Below, piece by piece: positions 10,741 to 24,255 of a DNA stretch of 64,000 nt (the stretch's first letter is position 1; the number at the start of each line of letters is the position of its first letter). Origin of the DNA: Pieris napi. Taxonomy: Eukaryota; Arthropoda; Insecta; Lepidoptera; Pieridae. Where the stretch lies: NCBI RefSeq assembly GCF_905475465.1, contig NC_062242.1, forward strand, positions 7,715,501 through 7,779,500, in the 5' to 3' direction. The notes under the pieces are model-generated. The model worked only from the letters and a program-made list of their open reading frames with translations, was not told the DNA's origin and did not search any database. The position numbers and the translations under genes are program-made.

Positions 10741-12656
10741 CGTTACGTTAGAATTGTGACTGTTAAATTTTAAACAAATAATTTGCAATAAAACAATATT
10801 GCGGGTATAAATTAAGATGTAAGCTATCCTATCTTTTAAGTTAGATCAAACTGCACACGGTGTGCAGTATGCAAAATGTAATTATATACATACTTATTTA
10901 AATCTTAATAACGATACATTCAATAAATTTACTAATGAAATGACTTATTAATCAATTAAACATGTTTGGGTTAATTATAATTGAATTTATATATGTTTCT
11001 CTTTCGCGAAAATCAGGTGATTTCCTAATCACACATCGACAAACAAATATTCCAACAAATTTACAATCAACGTGGACCAGAACTTAGTCAACAAACAATG
11101 CTTGCATTGTGGACATAAAAGTTAAATTCTGTGTTTCCGTGTATAGGTCTATACGTAACATAGCCGAGTAATTAGTAATGTTCTAAAATCTTGAAGAAAT
11201 AAACCAAACATAGACATTGTATATTATGTCTTTAAGTTATCATTAAAACAGACAGATCAGATAACTGAACAGGGTGCAATAGGTTCACATAATGTTAAGA
11301 GAAACATGGTTTCATAGTGATGGTAGGAGCAAAAAGATCTTATGAAATTTATTTATTTACTTGCTCAACAGTATTCCTACAGCTACTCACTAAACAATAT
11401 CCAAAAAATTAACACAAAAGCCAAAAACGGAATACACATTCAAACATAAACAAAGCACAGTTTAACCTACATATACAAAAATATAACAAAGTATATATAT
11501 ATATGTATTTATCATAAATTCTAAATTCTAAGTTCTAAGATTCATTGATCATTATAATATATATTTAATATAAAGGAAGAATAACAAATGCTCATATATG
11601 GAATAACGGATATTAAGGTGGATGGAATTTCGTATTCTGTCTTGACCTCTGATCACAAAACTAACGTCTTTTGTTTTTTAATATGTATTTGCCGTAATTC
11701 TTAATTATTTTTTTGTAATGTGCGCAATTCAAAAATACCAAACATAATTTGCCATACTTCGAGTGAAATATCCATTGCAAAACATGCCCTTAACTGATCC
11801 ATCGATCATTCGCGGACGTTATATTAAAACTGCCAGACGCCTCATCAATTTATATTAATAAATACTGAATATCTATAGATTTAAACGGAGAAATTGAAAG
11901 AGCAGTATTTACTAATAAGTCTAGTAGGATAGGATTACGTAGGAGCTATCTTAGACTGCTCATCTTTGGTTTTATTTATCTTAAAGTTTATTTGCGTTTA
12001 GGAGTGTTATTGAAAGCAGTGAAAAACTCGTAAATTAACCATATATACGTATAAATAAATACAATTAAGGTCTAATTGATATGCTTTTATATTTCGTTTC
12101 GTTTTGAAGTTTTTTCCGGTATTAGTATTCTCGAGATCTATTGATTTTCATAAAAATTTTAAAATCCCATATTAGCTCGATTTAAAAAAAAATACTAACA
12201 AGATTGCCATCTTTATTTACCTTAAAAATGTGGATGCATTGATTATCTAAATACTTCTACGGTATACGGTATAACTTCTATGATACTTATCATACTTTAT
12301 CATGTTTCTGTTGTTCATCATTTGTTGCATGTTATTGCTTGACAAGCATATTCACACTGTATCTTCACTAATTTATATTAAAATTAAGACTGTTAAAACA
12401 AAGAAAAGAACTATGATATTCTAAGAGATAGTTACAATGTAACGCTTGGCACGACTCGCTGTTACTTCACCAAGTACATTTTAATGTGATTTCGCACAAA
12501 GAAAATTATTCGGAGACGAGTGAGCTGTAAGAGATTACCCATTTAACTGGATTGAGCCGGTTTTCGAATTCATTCTACCACTTAAATGGACTAGTGTCTA
12601 ATGTTAAATTTATGTGACACGACCGATCTTTGCAATTATTTAATAATTCCCACTTT
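10741..12656. other. Gene-free AT-rich stretch
   Basis: No open frame or repeat of note. A 17-bp imperfect palindrome CTGCACACGGTGTGCAG lies near 10850. Confidence 0.4.
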
Positions 12657-12666
12657 TATATTTAAT

Positions 12667-12962
12667 AGAGCAGTGTTGGCCTAGTGGCTTCAGCGTGCGA
12701 TTCTCATCCCTGAGGTCCCCGGTCCCCGGCTGTACACCAATGCACCTTTCTATGTGCGCATTTAACATTCGCTCGAACGGTGAAGGAAAACATCGTGAGG
12801 AAACCGGCTTGCCTTAGACCTTAGACCCAAAAAGTCGACGGCGTGTGTCGGGCACAGGAGGCTGATCACCTACTTGCCTATTAGATTAACAAATGATCAT
12901 GAAACTGATACAGAAATTTGCGGCCCAGACCTAAAAAGGTTGTAGCGCCACTGAGTATTATA
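12667..12962 (+). repeat. SINE family C, copy 1 (tRNA-derived)
   Basis: Head AGCAGTGTTGGCCTAGTGGC carries a box A-like motif; a degenerate box B lies in the GGTCCCCGGC stretch. The body has TGTGCGCATTTAACATTCGC, GGAAAACATCGTGAGGAAAC, GGCTGATCACCTACTTGCC and GGTTGTAGCGCCACTG, a layout common to lepidopteran tRNA-related SINEs. A possible 9-bp AT-rich duplication (TATTTAATA) flanks it. Confidence 0.8.
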
Positions 12963-12995
12963 TTATTTAATAATTCACGTTACATATTATATATT

Positions 12996-13380
12996 ACTAG
13001 CTGTCCCCGCGAACTTCGTTTCTCCATAATGTGATTTTAGTTAGCCTACCTTTTTAGTACATACCAACATGGAACATTTTGGTATGCTACTCCAGAGACT
13101 GTTCAGTTTTCTGGAATGAAAACTTTTTAGGTTTTTCTGTGAATTTTTTTCTATATAGTATAGTTCAAGTCATAAGATTTTAATAACAAATAAAAAATAG
13201 GGGTTGATCGTAGAGGGGTGAAAATTACGAGATGTATATATTTTGTATGCTGTATCATAAAAACAAAAAAAAATATCTAAAAAATTACAATTACAATTTA
13301 GGGGTGGGACCACCCTTATCATTTAGGGGTTTGTAAGATAGATAGTAGCCAATTTTTTTTTTTTTATGTAAAAATGAATA
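12996..13380 (+). repeat. Helitron-like or RTE-like repeat end
   Basis: Begins ACTAGCTGTCCCCGCGAACT followed by TCGTTTCTCC, a sequence found at the edge of abundant lepidopteran repeats whose opposite strand ends in CTAGT, as Helitron 3' ends do. It is followed by short A- and T-rich modules and a GGGGTGGGACCACCC block. No coding capacity. Confidence 0.5.
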
Positions 13381-15184
13381 ATAAATTTAAAATTTCATCA
13401 ATGTCATTATTATATTTGCATAAGCCCAATAGACGGAGTTAGTTAATGATTTAAAATAAAATTTAATTACTGAACTAGTGTTAATCTTTATGCTATATGT
13501 CCGTAGAGTAAAAACATTTCACAAAAAGTTTAAAGTTCTAAAAGCTTTTTAACAGATATTCAATGAAATTACACAACGATTAATCTTAAATTCAGCGCGT
13601 AGACTTATTGTTTCAATTTCCTTTTGAATCAACACAAAGCTGCACTTAAAAAGGAAACCTAACAAATGGGAGCAATGGATGAGTACTGTGCAGACACGAT
13701 TGCTGTTATATTGATGTTAGTTATCGCCTACGGCTTTGTCTTCCTGAAACTGTATTCGGAATAACGCTTACAATGTTCCATCTGTCTCATAATTACTTAA
13801 AAACAACTCGGGCCTACACTTTTGGTTTTACTATACGAAATTAACCATTTTAAAAAGATTTCATTATAAAGTAAAGAAATCAAGTTGAATAAGTCAAGTT
13901 CGATGTTAATGAAATCCAGAAATAAATCAAAGATCCAATTAAGTATATTTTATTTGTACCCGTAACCTGTAAATAAGTAAAGAGTGTGTTAAAATAATTA
14001 TAAATGGTAATTTTGTTTTAATTGTTATTTATACAATTTTTCCAAGTGAATTCACGTACAGCTGTTAGTTATTAATAATATGACAAAGCCTAACTTTGGA
14101 AGATCCCCCAATAATCAAGTTTGAGATGCGATTCAAGATGGCGGCGAATATTCAGACATTGTCCCCTGACTTCGACCCCAAATTAGCATACAATTTACAA
14201 GGCGAGCGAGATATTATAATTATTCCTTTATACAAGTTCTTAATGAAATAAAAGCTTCTTCGAATAAGCTTAATATTAAATAGCTTTTGTTTTACAGACT
14301 ATGTTAGTGCTATTTTACGGAAAACTAAGGCTTTGAGGTGAAAGACATCAACCTTATTTAGCTTTGAATGTAATTTTTTTTACTTATAGAATATCTCGAG
14401 TCTATCTGGTACTCTGTATAATTACTATCAAAGTTGTTGAAATACAATTAAGTACATTACGATTACCTAACTATATTTAATTCTGTTCTAGATGGTTAAA
14501 ACTCTAACACGATTTGCTTTTATTCCATTTAAAATTTCCCAAGTTTTATTGTGGTTTGGATTTGATGGATAAAATTTTATCTAAACATGCAAAGAGAACG
14601 CATTTGAAAGCATATTTGGTATCAACGCTGCCAAATCTTTTGATACAGTTGACTAACAATTAGATGGGAAATAGATTTCAACAGTGAATTGGTATGCACG
14701 CCTAATATCGAACCAATTATTATTAAAATATAGCATCCTAAAACTTAGTCGTGCCGATAATATTCACGATAACATAGGTAATTATTGTCTATTTTCAACT
14801 GTAAATTCTATACGCTGTGTAGTAGTGTAAAAGTCCGCATTCAATTTGGCAAGACTTCTGAAACTACGACATACTAAGTTCAGAGAATTTTTCTCAGTTA
14901 ATTAATTTGAACCATATTTGAAGATGTAAAAAGAATTCTTTTGAAGAAATTATATTTTAAATTTTGGAATTTTATAGAACAATTAGGATTGTGATAAAAT
15001 TTGCATTGCAATTGAGTTGTAGTTTATAGTCGAGCCCCGCCGAAAAATACCTCATTCGGCCCTCGATGTCCATAACTATCGCTTTAAAAAAAAATATTTT
15101 TAAGATGTATGTCCGTGATGTCGTTTATATTTTATAATAACAAAAACTTAACTCATAAAATGCAATGTGTGTGTGTGTAAAAAC
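13381..15184. other. Gene-free AT-rich stretch
   Basis: Nothing recognisable apart from poly-A and poly-T runs and short GT dinucleotide tracts near 15165. Confidence 0.4.
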
Positions 15185-15410
15185 AGTGGTGCGTTTCGTC
15201 TTGGACATTTACACACTAAATTAGGTGATCAGCCTTATTGTGCCTGATACACGCAAAGACTTTTTGGGTCTTGCATGCAGGTTACCTCACTATGTTCTCT
15301 TTCACAGTATGAGCGAGTTTTAAATATGTACGTATACATAGAAAAAGCCGGAGATCGACCTCAGGGATGAGAATCACATGCTCAAACCGCTAGGCAGACA
15401 CTGGTCTTTA
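15185..15410 (-). repeat. SINE family C, copy 2 (diverged)
   Basis: Reverse copy with TAGGTGATCAGCC, GTGCCTGATACACGC, TTTTTGGGTCTTGC, GAGATCGACCTCAGGGATGA and GCTAGGCAGACACTGG, which correspond to the family body and head. Substitutions are many, so it is an old insertion. Confidence 0.7.
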
Positions 15411-16959
15411 TTAGGACCTTAACTAGATATTAATAAAATCTAATTTAGTTAAAACTGTCGTCAATAACTTAGAAATTTCATTTAAAGCGATATTCATATC
15501 GTATGAAATAACAATGAGGGAGGAATAATTAATAACATTGTGAAGCACAGGTGTGAAGTGAAGAGCTAGTGCTAATTACACAAACTTTATCTTTGGCGAG
15601 CATTCTGATGCAACTTGATACATACTGACCGAGCGTTCGTGAAACATTGTTTGAACAACAAATGTATGGTGTTTTCTGATAATTACAAATAAAGGTCTTA
15701 TCTGAAATGAAGCATATAATCGATATATCTTTTAGATTCTAAAGAAAGTACTTAGATTTAGAGTTTTTAACTTCTAACTACTGAATAACATTGCTTTGTC
15801 AAAAATAAGAATTAACATTAATGAACATTGTAATAATAATTCTTTAGCACAGGTATTTATGTTATTTAACTTCTATCGCTTTGACTTTAAGAAAAACTAA
15901 AGAAATTCCAAAATCACCAATTTTAGGAAGTAAGTATCGAAACTCATGTAATTTGCTTGACAAACAGAATACAATTATATCTCGCGTCTTAACGCCTTGA
16001 CACTCGAGATCCGACTCGCAAGAAGCTGATTCGGATTTAACTTTGAATATGTACGAGGTTTTCGCATCGTCTATTTGTCTCATATACAACTAGTTCATAT
16101 CATAAATGTAAATTTGTTATACTCTTTAAACGTATATTTCAATAGTAAACAAGTTTTCAGACAAAGCTACAACAACAACAACGTATTTTTTAAGAGGAAG
16201 TTATTATTATTATAACGGTTATAAGAAACAACACATTACGAATAAATAACATAAGCTGTAAGTTAATAATACTATTATCAGGCTTCATTCTTTCTCAACG
16301 TCCGATTCGGAATCAAGCCTGTAGAGTAATTTTGCGTCCTGCTGAGTTCAACATCGTGTTTTTGCAAAATCATTAAAAAAAAAGGCCATCAGGTAGACAT
16401 TTTTTTTTTGTTTAGTATGATATTCTTATCGTTCATTAAATCTTATATATAAACATATATTTGTTAATTAGATACAAAAGTCTTATCAACGTTTATATTC
16501 GTACAAGGTGTAAAAACTTTGGTGTAACTATCAGAAAGCTCGGTTTTTCCGGCTTAAGCTGTATCTAATATAAATAATGTATGGAGTTTTTAACATATCA
16601 CAGTGTATTTATTGCAAATTCATGGCTCCTGCGTTGTCGATTGTTTATGTAGGCGATAAGGGTCAATACTCGTAAGTCGATAAGCCGCTTTCGGCTCAAA
16701 TGGAACTCAGTTGTGTAACAGGGTTTTATTTAAAGGCTGCGTTATGTAACCATAAAAGGATATTGATTTTTTTCTCTTTCATCAGTAAGATGTATCTTGT
16801 TTTATAATATTAAGTTTTGGGTGGGTTTAAAGAGGACGGTCATTAGTTGTTTATTTTATAATATATTGAATTTTAGTCCTAAAGTTAAGATGCATCACTA
16901 AAGTCAATGAAGCAGTAAAGTTAAATAATTTTTTTCATTGAGAATTCGCGACGATGAAT
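15411..16959. other. Gene-free AT-rich stretch
   Basis: The minus-strand frame at 15862-16089 (75 codons) has no recognisable domain. Nothing else is supported. Confidence 0.35.
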
Positions 16960-17055
16960 CAAAAATCAAAATATAATTTATTCTCAAAGGTTATACAACG
17001 ACGAAGAAATCAATGACTTAGAACGGACGAGAAGAACTAGCTGAATAGGAAAAAA
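16960..17055 (+). repeat. Repeat family G fragment, copy 3
   Basis: Contains TATAATTTATTCTCAAAGGT and AGAACGGACGAGAAGAACT, matching the motif AGAAGAACTGGCAA...CGCCACTCTTT of copies at 19441 and 42280. Degenerate. Confidence 0.45.
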
Positions 17056-19440
17056 AAAACAATATAACCTCAAAGTACATATTGCTATGAAGAATTATAA
17101 AAACTCCAATGCATTGTATCGCTCGATTCTAAAGGCTTGCAAACACCTTGGATGTTATCGCTAAGGGATTTCTATAGCTTGTCTATGCTCCATGACGAAT
17201 TCCATATTTTATCTGTAAACTTTTAATAACAATTAATCCCAGTTATACAAATAAGAGAAAGTACAGTTTGAAACACGAATTTAAAGAACACACTCGGGTT
17301 TTAGACAGACGTTTTAGACTTTGAAACAGTTTCGTCAACAACTATATAAATACAGATTTGTTGAACGCGATTTTATGGTTTGATATTTATATTAAAAAAC
17401 CTTGATCGTGTGATATAGGCAAAGCTAAGATGCTTATATTATCTTTAAATACGTGATTGCTCAGTGTAATAAATACTTAGACAGTCTTGACAAAGGCTCT
17501 TCCGATATAATGGCCTCATTATGACTAGCCATAAGCCCACTCCGCCAATTTCCTATCAGTCACTTTAATATTAATTGGAACATAACCACCTAATCTCTAA
17601 TCTCCAAGATTAATATCTTTAGACTGTTGCTTTATGAGCAACAATATTTTGCTTGTACTATTTATTTAAGTATTTAACAAGGATATAGAAGATTCGGGAA
17701 ATATTTTTAAGCTATTGCATAGATTTTATCGCGGGCTTTGAGCGCGGCGACCGAATCAAGAAATTCCGTAACGAAATAAACCTAATACACGGTGATGTAA
17801 TATAGGTGCGGACAATACTCGTTAGAGCTACTTCGTCTCACATCGGTTTAGCGTGATCGGATAGGCGTGTTAGTCTGAGTCTGGTAGAGTGGTAGCTTGA
17901 ATTAATATCAAAGAAAAAACTTGAATTAATATCAAAGAAAAAAAATAAATAAGTAATTATATTGCATAAGTTTATAAAAAATGCTACGCAATAGCTTTAC
18001 CGCGGCAGTCCCCGAGTGCTACACGTATTTTTTTTTTCAAAAATATATCTGCCCTGTGCCTTGATTACATTTCTAAATTAATTGTCTGAACAAGAAATAT
18101 TTATTTATAATAAATCGAACCCAAATATGGTCAGTCACGGAGCCAGTCCGATCAACTAAAAAAATATATATTAAAAAACCTCTAAATTAATTCAATGTTA
18201 TAGAATTTTGTAAAGAACTATGAAAATCTTAATTTACTTACACTTATTCACATAATTTACACTTATATTGGAATAGCGCGATATTAAGTATGGAATGTAA
18301 CATGGCAGCTAGAAAACCCCATATAATATTAACGTAATGGAAACACTTAAAAGCTTGAGTTTAAAGCTGTATTTAATGCTAATATACCACGAAAATGTAA
18401 GAAACAGCTCACGATAATATGCCGTTTATCGCACAATTTCTTCCATTACATATTCACAAGTCATGCCGACTATGTTTGGGATATTACATTAGGGGGTATT
18501 CGATCAATGTGAATTTTTTTGGTTCATTTACTACGAGCCATACGTTCGTCTGCACACTTTCAGCTGGTGCAAGTGTTGAGAAATAGCTATTAATTTTGCA
18601 ATCTTAGAAAGGTAGGTACCCTTATCGAAGGTAGTAGGAATTCTAGCTAAATTATATTATCATAAGTTGATTAAAGTTTTTAATTAAAATTCTAGTTTTA
18701 TCACAATTTGACAGAGTGCACTGGTGCCGATGTAAAACAAAAGACGACGCGTTGGGTTGGATTAGGATTGGTCGAATAGATGTAATAATATAACGCATCA
18801 TGTAGCCATGTGCCAACGAGTTTCGGTTCAGAGATTCTGTTGACTAATCACATTCCATGGAGGCGAAACATCGTTGTCATTCGTTTAAGATTCACTGAAC
18901 TATACACAAGAACTCAGTGAACTGATTAATAATCTTCAAGTGTGCCGCCAAAGCACTTAAAAAAGTTGAAAAATCAACTATGATTCTTTGTTTAGAAGCT
19001 TTTATGTATGTTTTAGTAATGTTAACTTTAATGACATTGATATCGCTACAACGTAATAGCGTTGTAAGCAACGCTTCCGCTTGTAACTTTGACCACGCCG
19101 TTAATGTACGGTTTATGTAAATATTATGAGAGTTTAACTATTCAGTTATTCACTTAGCGTCAGCTCTCTCAGGCCGTCTTTTTGTATCGTAAGTCGAAAC
19201 CTCCTCTACTTCGAGTTAAATTGTTTTCTGAGGGAGTTTAAGTCGTTTTACTTAAAATTTGAATGTATTTACTGAGACCGTATGAGATTTGAATACATTT
19301 ATTTACCATCTTGATGGATTTGGATAATCCGCTAAAGTCTAAGATCACGTTGATCCATTTTTTATAAACACTGAATAAAGGATCTTTTTTATTTATATTT
19401 ATTTTATTGTGGTTATTTACAAAATAAAAAAAAAATAAAA
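17056..19440. other. Gene-free stretch
   Basis: Apart from the tandem duplication at 17896 there is no supported gene. Slightly GC-richer segments at 18715-18870 and 19145-19215 have no convincing frame. Confidence 0.35.
17896..17943 (+). repeat. 24-bp tandem duplication
   Basis: The unit CTTGAATTAATATCAAAGAA plus AAAA is present twice in direct succession without mismatch, so the duplication is young. Confidence 0.8.
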
Positions 19441-19620
19441 AATAATTTATTCATATAGGTAACAAAATGTACACTTATGAATGTCAAAAAATAAATATAT
19501 AAGAAATGTTTCTAATCTTACATTCACTGCCAGTTCTCAGATCAAAGGCGTAGAACGGAACGAAAGAGAAGAACTGGCAATAAACTCTCCGCCACTCTTT
19601 TTAATTGTGAATTTTTTTCT
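19441..19620 (+). repeat. Repeat family G, copy 1
   Basis: Carries CACTGCCAGTTCTCAGATCA, GAGAAGAACTGGCAATAAAC and TCCGCCACTCTTTTTAATTG, a module recurring at 42280 and 16960. It is likely the 3' part of a SINE or LINE; the family is not named. Confidence 0.6.
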
Positions 19621-19822
19621 TACACAATGTTTGTAAGGAGTTGCAACTACTATATATCACCCTTACATTGAAAGTACTAAAACATTTCGAACCTGAAGAG
19701 ATGGTGAGAGAAGTAGAAAGATCTTAAGAAGAAATTAGAATTATTAGAGAGTTATTAACACTAAAAGACCAATTACTACTTAACTATTAACAATATTATT
19801 TATTATTTGAGATTATATAATA

Positions 19823-19963
19823 GCAAGGTTAGTCGACATCACAGGAGACCGAAGATCTGGCAGCTACCTCGGACAAAGAATTAGTCTAGCAATTCAAAGG
19901 GGGAACGCTGCCAGTATCTTCGGAACCTTGCCTAAAGGGACTCCTTTTAATGATATATTTTAG
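19823..19963 (+). pseudogene. C-terminal coding relic of a non-LTR retrotransposon
   Basis: An open frame of 46 codons ends at TAG 19961-19963. It includes RSGSYLGQRISLAIQRGNAA and FGTLPKGTPFNDIF, a tail type I associate with insect transposable-element polyproteins. No upstream ORF remains and the preceding DNA is AT-rich with stops, consistent with a 5'-truncated copy. Assignment to a LINE clade is not possible from this fragment. Confidence 0.5.
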
Positions 19964-20794
19964 TTTATGATAAGTTTAGTTATTTATTTCAATATATATT
20001 ATTTTATTATTAAAAATTATATAGCAAAGTATTGTTAGTTATAACAGGTACAAGTTTTTTCCCTATACCATAAAATATTCTTTTCAATTCAATTGCTTGT
20101 CATCTTTATTTAGATCCGTCTGTATTTTACCTTGGTTTCATATGTCAGTATGTGTAAATAATAAATGAAAGCGTATTTTTTCGAAGCCTATGAGCCTACT
20201 TTGCGATTTATTACATTAATAATACCTCGGTTTGAAGAGTCAAAGGTGTATTATAGGAATGTATTTGTGAGGTTTGAGTAGTATCGATGTCATAATTATG
20301 TAGTTTTAAGTATTTAATTAGTACGATGACGTTGTCTCTCTGTGTACCATATAAAGAAGAAATTGCGTGACAGAAATGATACTGATAGGCGGTCAGTATT
20401 TTGGTCAGGTAGGAGGAATTAACTCAAACAGCGAACCGCATACGTGATACAGGTATTTTCGACAAAACTTTAATTTTGGTCAGGTCACGTTTTACTTCCC
20501 TACCATGACTATCCGTAGCTTAGTGGGAGGACAATTAACGGAAGTTTATGGCATGGGTAAAAGGTATGTAGCTTAAATATTTTTTACTGCAACTATGCGA
20601 TTCCAGTAGCTGTTCAATGTGAAAGGATACACTTAAAAATTTACTTGGTTTTTGATAAGATAGTATCTATTCGAAACAAGGTCGATAAATATTTAGTAAA
20701 TAAGACTGGACGTTAATGGTTAACTAATAGTTAGATATTCACGACTTTAAAATAAAAATAAGTGAAACAAAAGTAACTGAAAATTATTTTCACA

Positions 20795-21012
20795 CTGAGT
20801 TTTTTCCGCGCACCACCACTATATGGAACCAGCTGCCCACTGAAGTATTTCCGAACTAATACGACTTAGGGTCCTTGAAGAAAAGAGCGTACCAATTCTT
20901 GAAAGGCCGGCAACGCACTTGCGAGCCTTCTGGCAATTCAGTGTCCATGGGAGGCGGTATCACTTAACATCAAGTGAGCCTCCTGCCCGTTTGCCTCCTA
21001 TTACATTAAAAA
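20795..21012 (+). pseudogene. 3' end of a non-LTR retrotransposon, copy D1
   Basis: Encodes, with frameshifts, the tail PTTTMWNQLPTEVFP-type (here HHHYMEPAAH), then FLKGRQRACEP-like residues, then GEPPARLPPI, ending in an A-tract. This is the C-terminus and 3' UTR of a lepidopteran jockey/CR1-like reverse transcriptase. Similar tails lie at 22838, 37770, 43714, 53150 and 55888. Confidence 0.7.
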
Positions 21013-21142
21013 AAAATATCAATTATTATCTGTAAGAACTTAAGATCTTAGTTTTGCAAAAACTCAATTACGTGTTCAGACACAAATGTATATCAGTAAT
21101 GAATAAAAAATTAATAGGTTTGTTTTAATCAAGTATATAACT

Positions 21143-21325
21143 TCATATCTTTACCAAAATGAGCGGCACGCTTAACATTAAATATATAACACAAAGATTA
21201 CTTTTATACATACAGCAATAATTCACAACACGCCGTGTGACGGCTTCAAATCCCTTACAAAGGTAAAACTGAAACTTTGCCAAGGCATTGTGGACGGGGA
21301 ACAAGTTTAAAAAAGGCCAAAACAC
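21143..21325 (-). other. Short open frame, no family
   Basis: Sixty codons, hydrophobic at the C-terminal side, no recognisable domain, in AT-rich DNA. Probably chance. Confidence 0.1.
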
Positions 21326-21608
21326 GTTTTGAATTTTTAAATCGTTTCTTGTAACCTAACACTTCCTTTGTGAGATAAATTGTGTACTTAAGTGTAGCGA
21401 GCTAGATGTTTAAGTTAAACTTACTTCAACATTTAAGGCTTTTTAGAAAGAACTCTTTGTAGCCGTTAGGTAGACGGAAAGAAAGGAAAACGTATGTAAC
21501 TAAGATTTAGTTAAACATTAAATGTTAAGATATTTTTCTATCCTTGTAATCGTCGGTTGATTATAAAATAGCTCATATATAAGGCCACCCAATATTATGT
21601 GTCTTAGA

Positions 21609-21919
21609 ATGTGTTCTCAATTTCCCAACCTTTTAAACTTTCCACAATTTCAATGCCCCCACATAACTTTTAATACTAAAAAATTGAATTGTTTACTTAA
21701 GAAAAGAGAAACTTAATAGATAGATAGTTATTATAGTAGAGTTTTTGGAAGAAATTACTAGGAAATTGTTAACGAAATAGTAAGTACATTTTCAAAACAT
21801 ATAATAAAAAACTGACATCAAATGCCAACTATTTTTAATAAATTTTCGAATAGCCCCGTTTAACAATCAATTTTTAACAGCCCCCCTGCGGGGCGTGGGT
21901 CCTACGTTGGGAAACACTG
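21609..21919. mobile_element. Degenerate hAT-like MITE (tentative)
   Basis: The right end CCTACGTTGGGAAACACTG is the complement of CAGTGTTTCCCAAC, a common hAT terminus. The left end has a weaker match (GTGTTCTCAATTTCCCAACC). A CCCCCCTGCGGGG block lies near 21883. No clear 8-bp duplication was found, so the boundaries are approximate. Confidence 0.3.
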
Positions 21920-22280
21920 GTTTATACGACAAAAGTTTTAAGTGCATTCGCTGAATGAAAACTAAAATTTATCGATTCCTTGTTTTTAAATATTAAAGTA
22001 AATAATACAGGTCTGGTTAGCGACATCATGTCGACAAATGAGGTCTTTAATAATTCAGTTCTTAACTAGTCTGTCGTACGAACTGACTGACATTGGGTAT
22101 GATTACAGAATTGATACGAATAACAAACTTATATTAGACGACTAATCAATATAGACAAAATAGGTGAGTTTGATAACGTCTATATATTATCAAGTAAGTC
22201 TACTATAGGAACAGAGTATAATAATTACCAAAGAAAGAATTTGGTTCTTCTTGTTACGATGTTAAAATCATTTATTTTAA

Positions 22281-22330
22281 GTGAGCTGACCCCGGCGAAC
22301 TTCGTACCGCCTAACAGTCAATGAATGTCG
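22281..22330 (+). repeat. Helitron-like repeat end fragment
   Basis: GTGAGCTGACCCCGGCGAACTTCGTACCGCC closely resembles the edge at 12996, but only the terminal 40-50 bp are recognisable. Confidence 0.45.
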
Positions 22331-22837
22331 TGTTACAGATTAGCTGAACTTAGTTTATGATAGTAATACAATGAATACGAAATAAATATTAAGTCAACTA
22401 CTGTCACCGAATAGCAAAAATCAACGTAAAAATGTGTTTTAATTTGTTTATTTAAGTATCTTGATATATTTTTCTTAGTTTTCACAATAAAATTGAACGC
22501 ACGCATAAATATTTGATAATTTATATAATAATGTCATTCTGTATCATTACAGTCACTCTTCTATATTAAAACCTATGTCGTCAACATATCTGAATATACT
22601 TGAAATATATTTTTTCCAAAACCTTTATTTAAATACGTTCTTTAATTAAAGGGGAGAGTTTACCGTATAAACCGTATCCGGCATGAACATTAAATGCTTG
22701 ACAGTTTCGACACCCATGAACATTTTGTATTAGATTTTTTTGACAATTTTTGTAACGATTTTAATTTCCGGTCGCGAGTTATAAGTGTTTAAACAAACCA
22801 GACTTTGCTTTATGTATTAAGATATTTTTTAATTTTA

Positions 22838-22970
22838 GGAGGCAACGGGCAGGAGACGCACACTGCCAGAAGGCTTGCAAGCGCGCTGCCGGCCTTTTAA
22901 GAATTGGTACGCTCTTTTCTTGAAGGACTCCAAGTCAAATTGGTTCGGAAATACTTCAGTATAATAGACT
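22838..22970 (-). pseudogene. 3' end of a non-LTR retrotransposon, copy D2
   Basis: Reverse-oriented tail with GGCAACGGGCAGGAG, CTTGCAAGCGCGCTGCCGGC, TTTTAAGAATTGGTACGCTC and TTCGGAAATACTTCA. It is 5'-truncated and directly abuts a SINE family C fragment. Confidence 0.65.
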
Positions 22971-23165
22971 GAATGATCGAATCAGGGCTGGACCAATATA
23001 CTCTTCTACGGGCACATTTAACATTCGCTCGTATGTTTAAAGAAAACGTCATAGAGAAACCAGCTTCGATCCAAAAATGAAGGCCTATCGTCTATTACAC
23101 TACAAGAAATGACTAAGAAACAGAAATCTGAGTTCATGAGTTGTAGCACCTCTGGTTTTTGTTAG
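22971..23165 (+). repeat. SINE family C fragment
   Basis: Contains GGGCACATTTAACATTCGCT, AGAAAACGTCATAGAGAAAC and GAGTTGTAGCACCTCTGG, corresponding to the centre and 3' part of family C. The tRNA-like head is mostly lost. Confidence 0.55.
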
Positions 23166-23983
23166 AACAATAATAGATTATCCTGAGGCTGCATATAATA
23201 AATACAAGTACATAAATGAGTATTGTCTCAAAATAATCACGTAATCTTAAAAATATATATGATACGTAAAGCCACACGGCGTTAGTTCACGGCGGACGCG
23301 CCACCTAAATTTTTTCTCACACAAATCCTCTGGTTGTATGCCAGCAAACCTATTACGTACATTTGCAACTATCAAAAAGGCTTGCCGAAACTAGTCGAAA
23401 CTCCACTATTTTATTTTGTTGTGAAACTTTGCATTTATTGCTCTTGTGGACAATATTTTTATGACATGTGAATTTTAACGATACCACCAGTGATTTCTTG
23501 TATCGTTTGGTTATTGGTGTGTTTAGGCATTTAAATATTTGGTATGGACTTGTTTACTTGGTACTATGATTTAGAGGTTTCTATTTGGTTGAATTTATAA
23601 TTTAGATCTACTTTTATAAAGTTTTATTCTTATGTTATGATATTTGGACAAGTTGAATTATGACGGCCTAGAATATTAGATACTGTATCTTTATATTATT
23701 AGATAGATCATTTGTAATACTGAGTCACATTCAACAGAACAGTAAGTCTATTGTAATTAGCTTGTCTCTCTTTCATCTAGCAGTTTTTTATTAAGGAAAC
23801 TAAACAGATACATCTCTATGCAGTAAAACATAAAATAAACACATTGGACAGATCCACAAAAAGTTTCACTAACAAAAAAATAAAATAAAAAGTAAAACAA
23901 GACAAAACATGACAGCACAAAATTTATATATTAGGAGAGCGACAGATGCAGCTATAAAAACAAAAACAAGGATGATACTAGAC

Positions 23984-24181
23984 TTAAGACATTAAGAGTT
24001 TATTCTTAAATGAAACAGTAGAGGAGTGCGAAAAAGGGTCAATGTTAGTGGCAGAATCCAAGGTAGAATACATTCTGTGAAGAGGCTCAGGGAACCCAAT
24101 GTTGGTTCTGGGAGTCGGAAGGTTAAAAGTTCTGTGCGAGCGTAAAGACCATGACCACAATACAGTAAAAATAGTTTCAAA
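23984..24181 (-). pseudogene. Reverse transcriptase C-terminal relic (LINE)
   Basis: A minus-strand frame of 65 codons ending TAA at 23984-23986, with LRSHRTFNLPTPRTNIGFPE and LHRMYSTLDSATN followed by KNKLLMS. This matches the pattern of insect non-LTR reverse transcriptase C-termini (R-x-F-x-L-P-x-P-R-T). The next frame over is also open and is a shadow. The upstream reverse transcriptase domain is missing, so this is a 5'-truncated copy. Confidence 0.55.
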
Positions 24182-24255
24182 AGTAGTTTTTTTTTTGTGA
24201 AACTATTAAATTTTCTGCTATACTTGACTGGATAGCTACATAGATAAATATGACA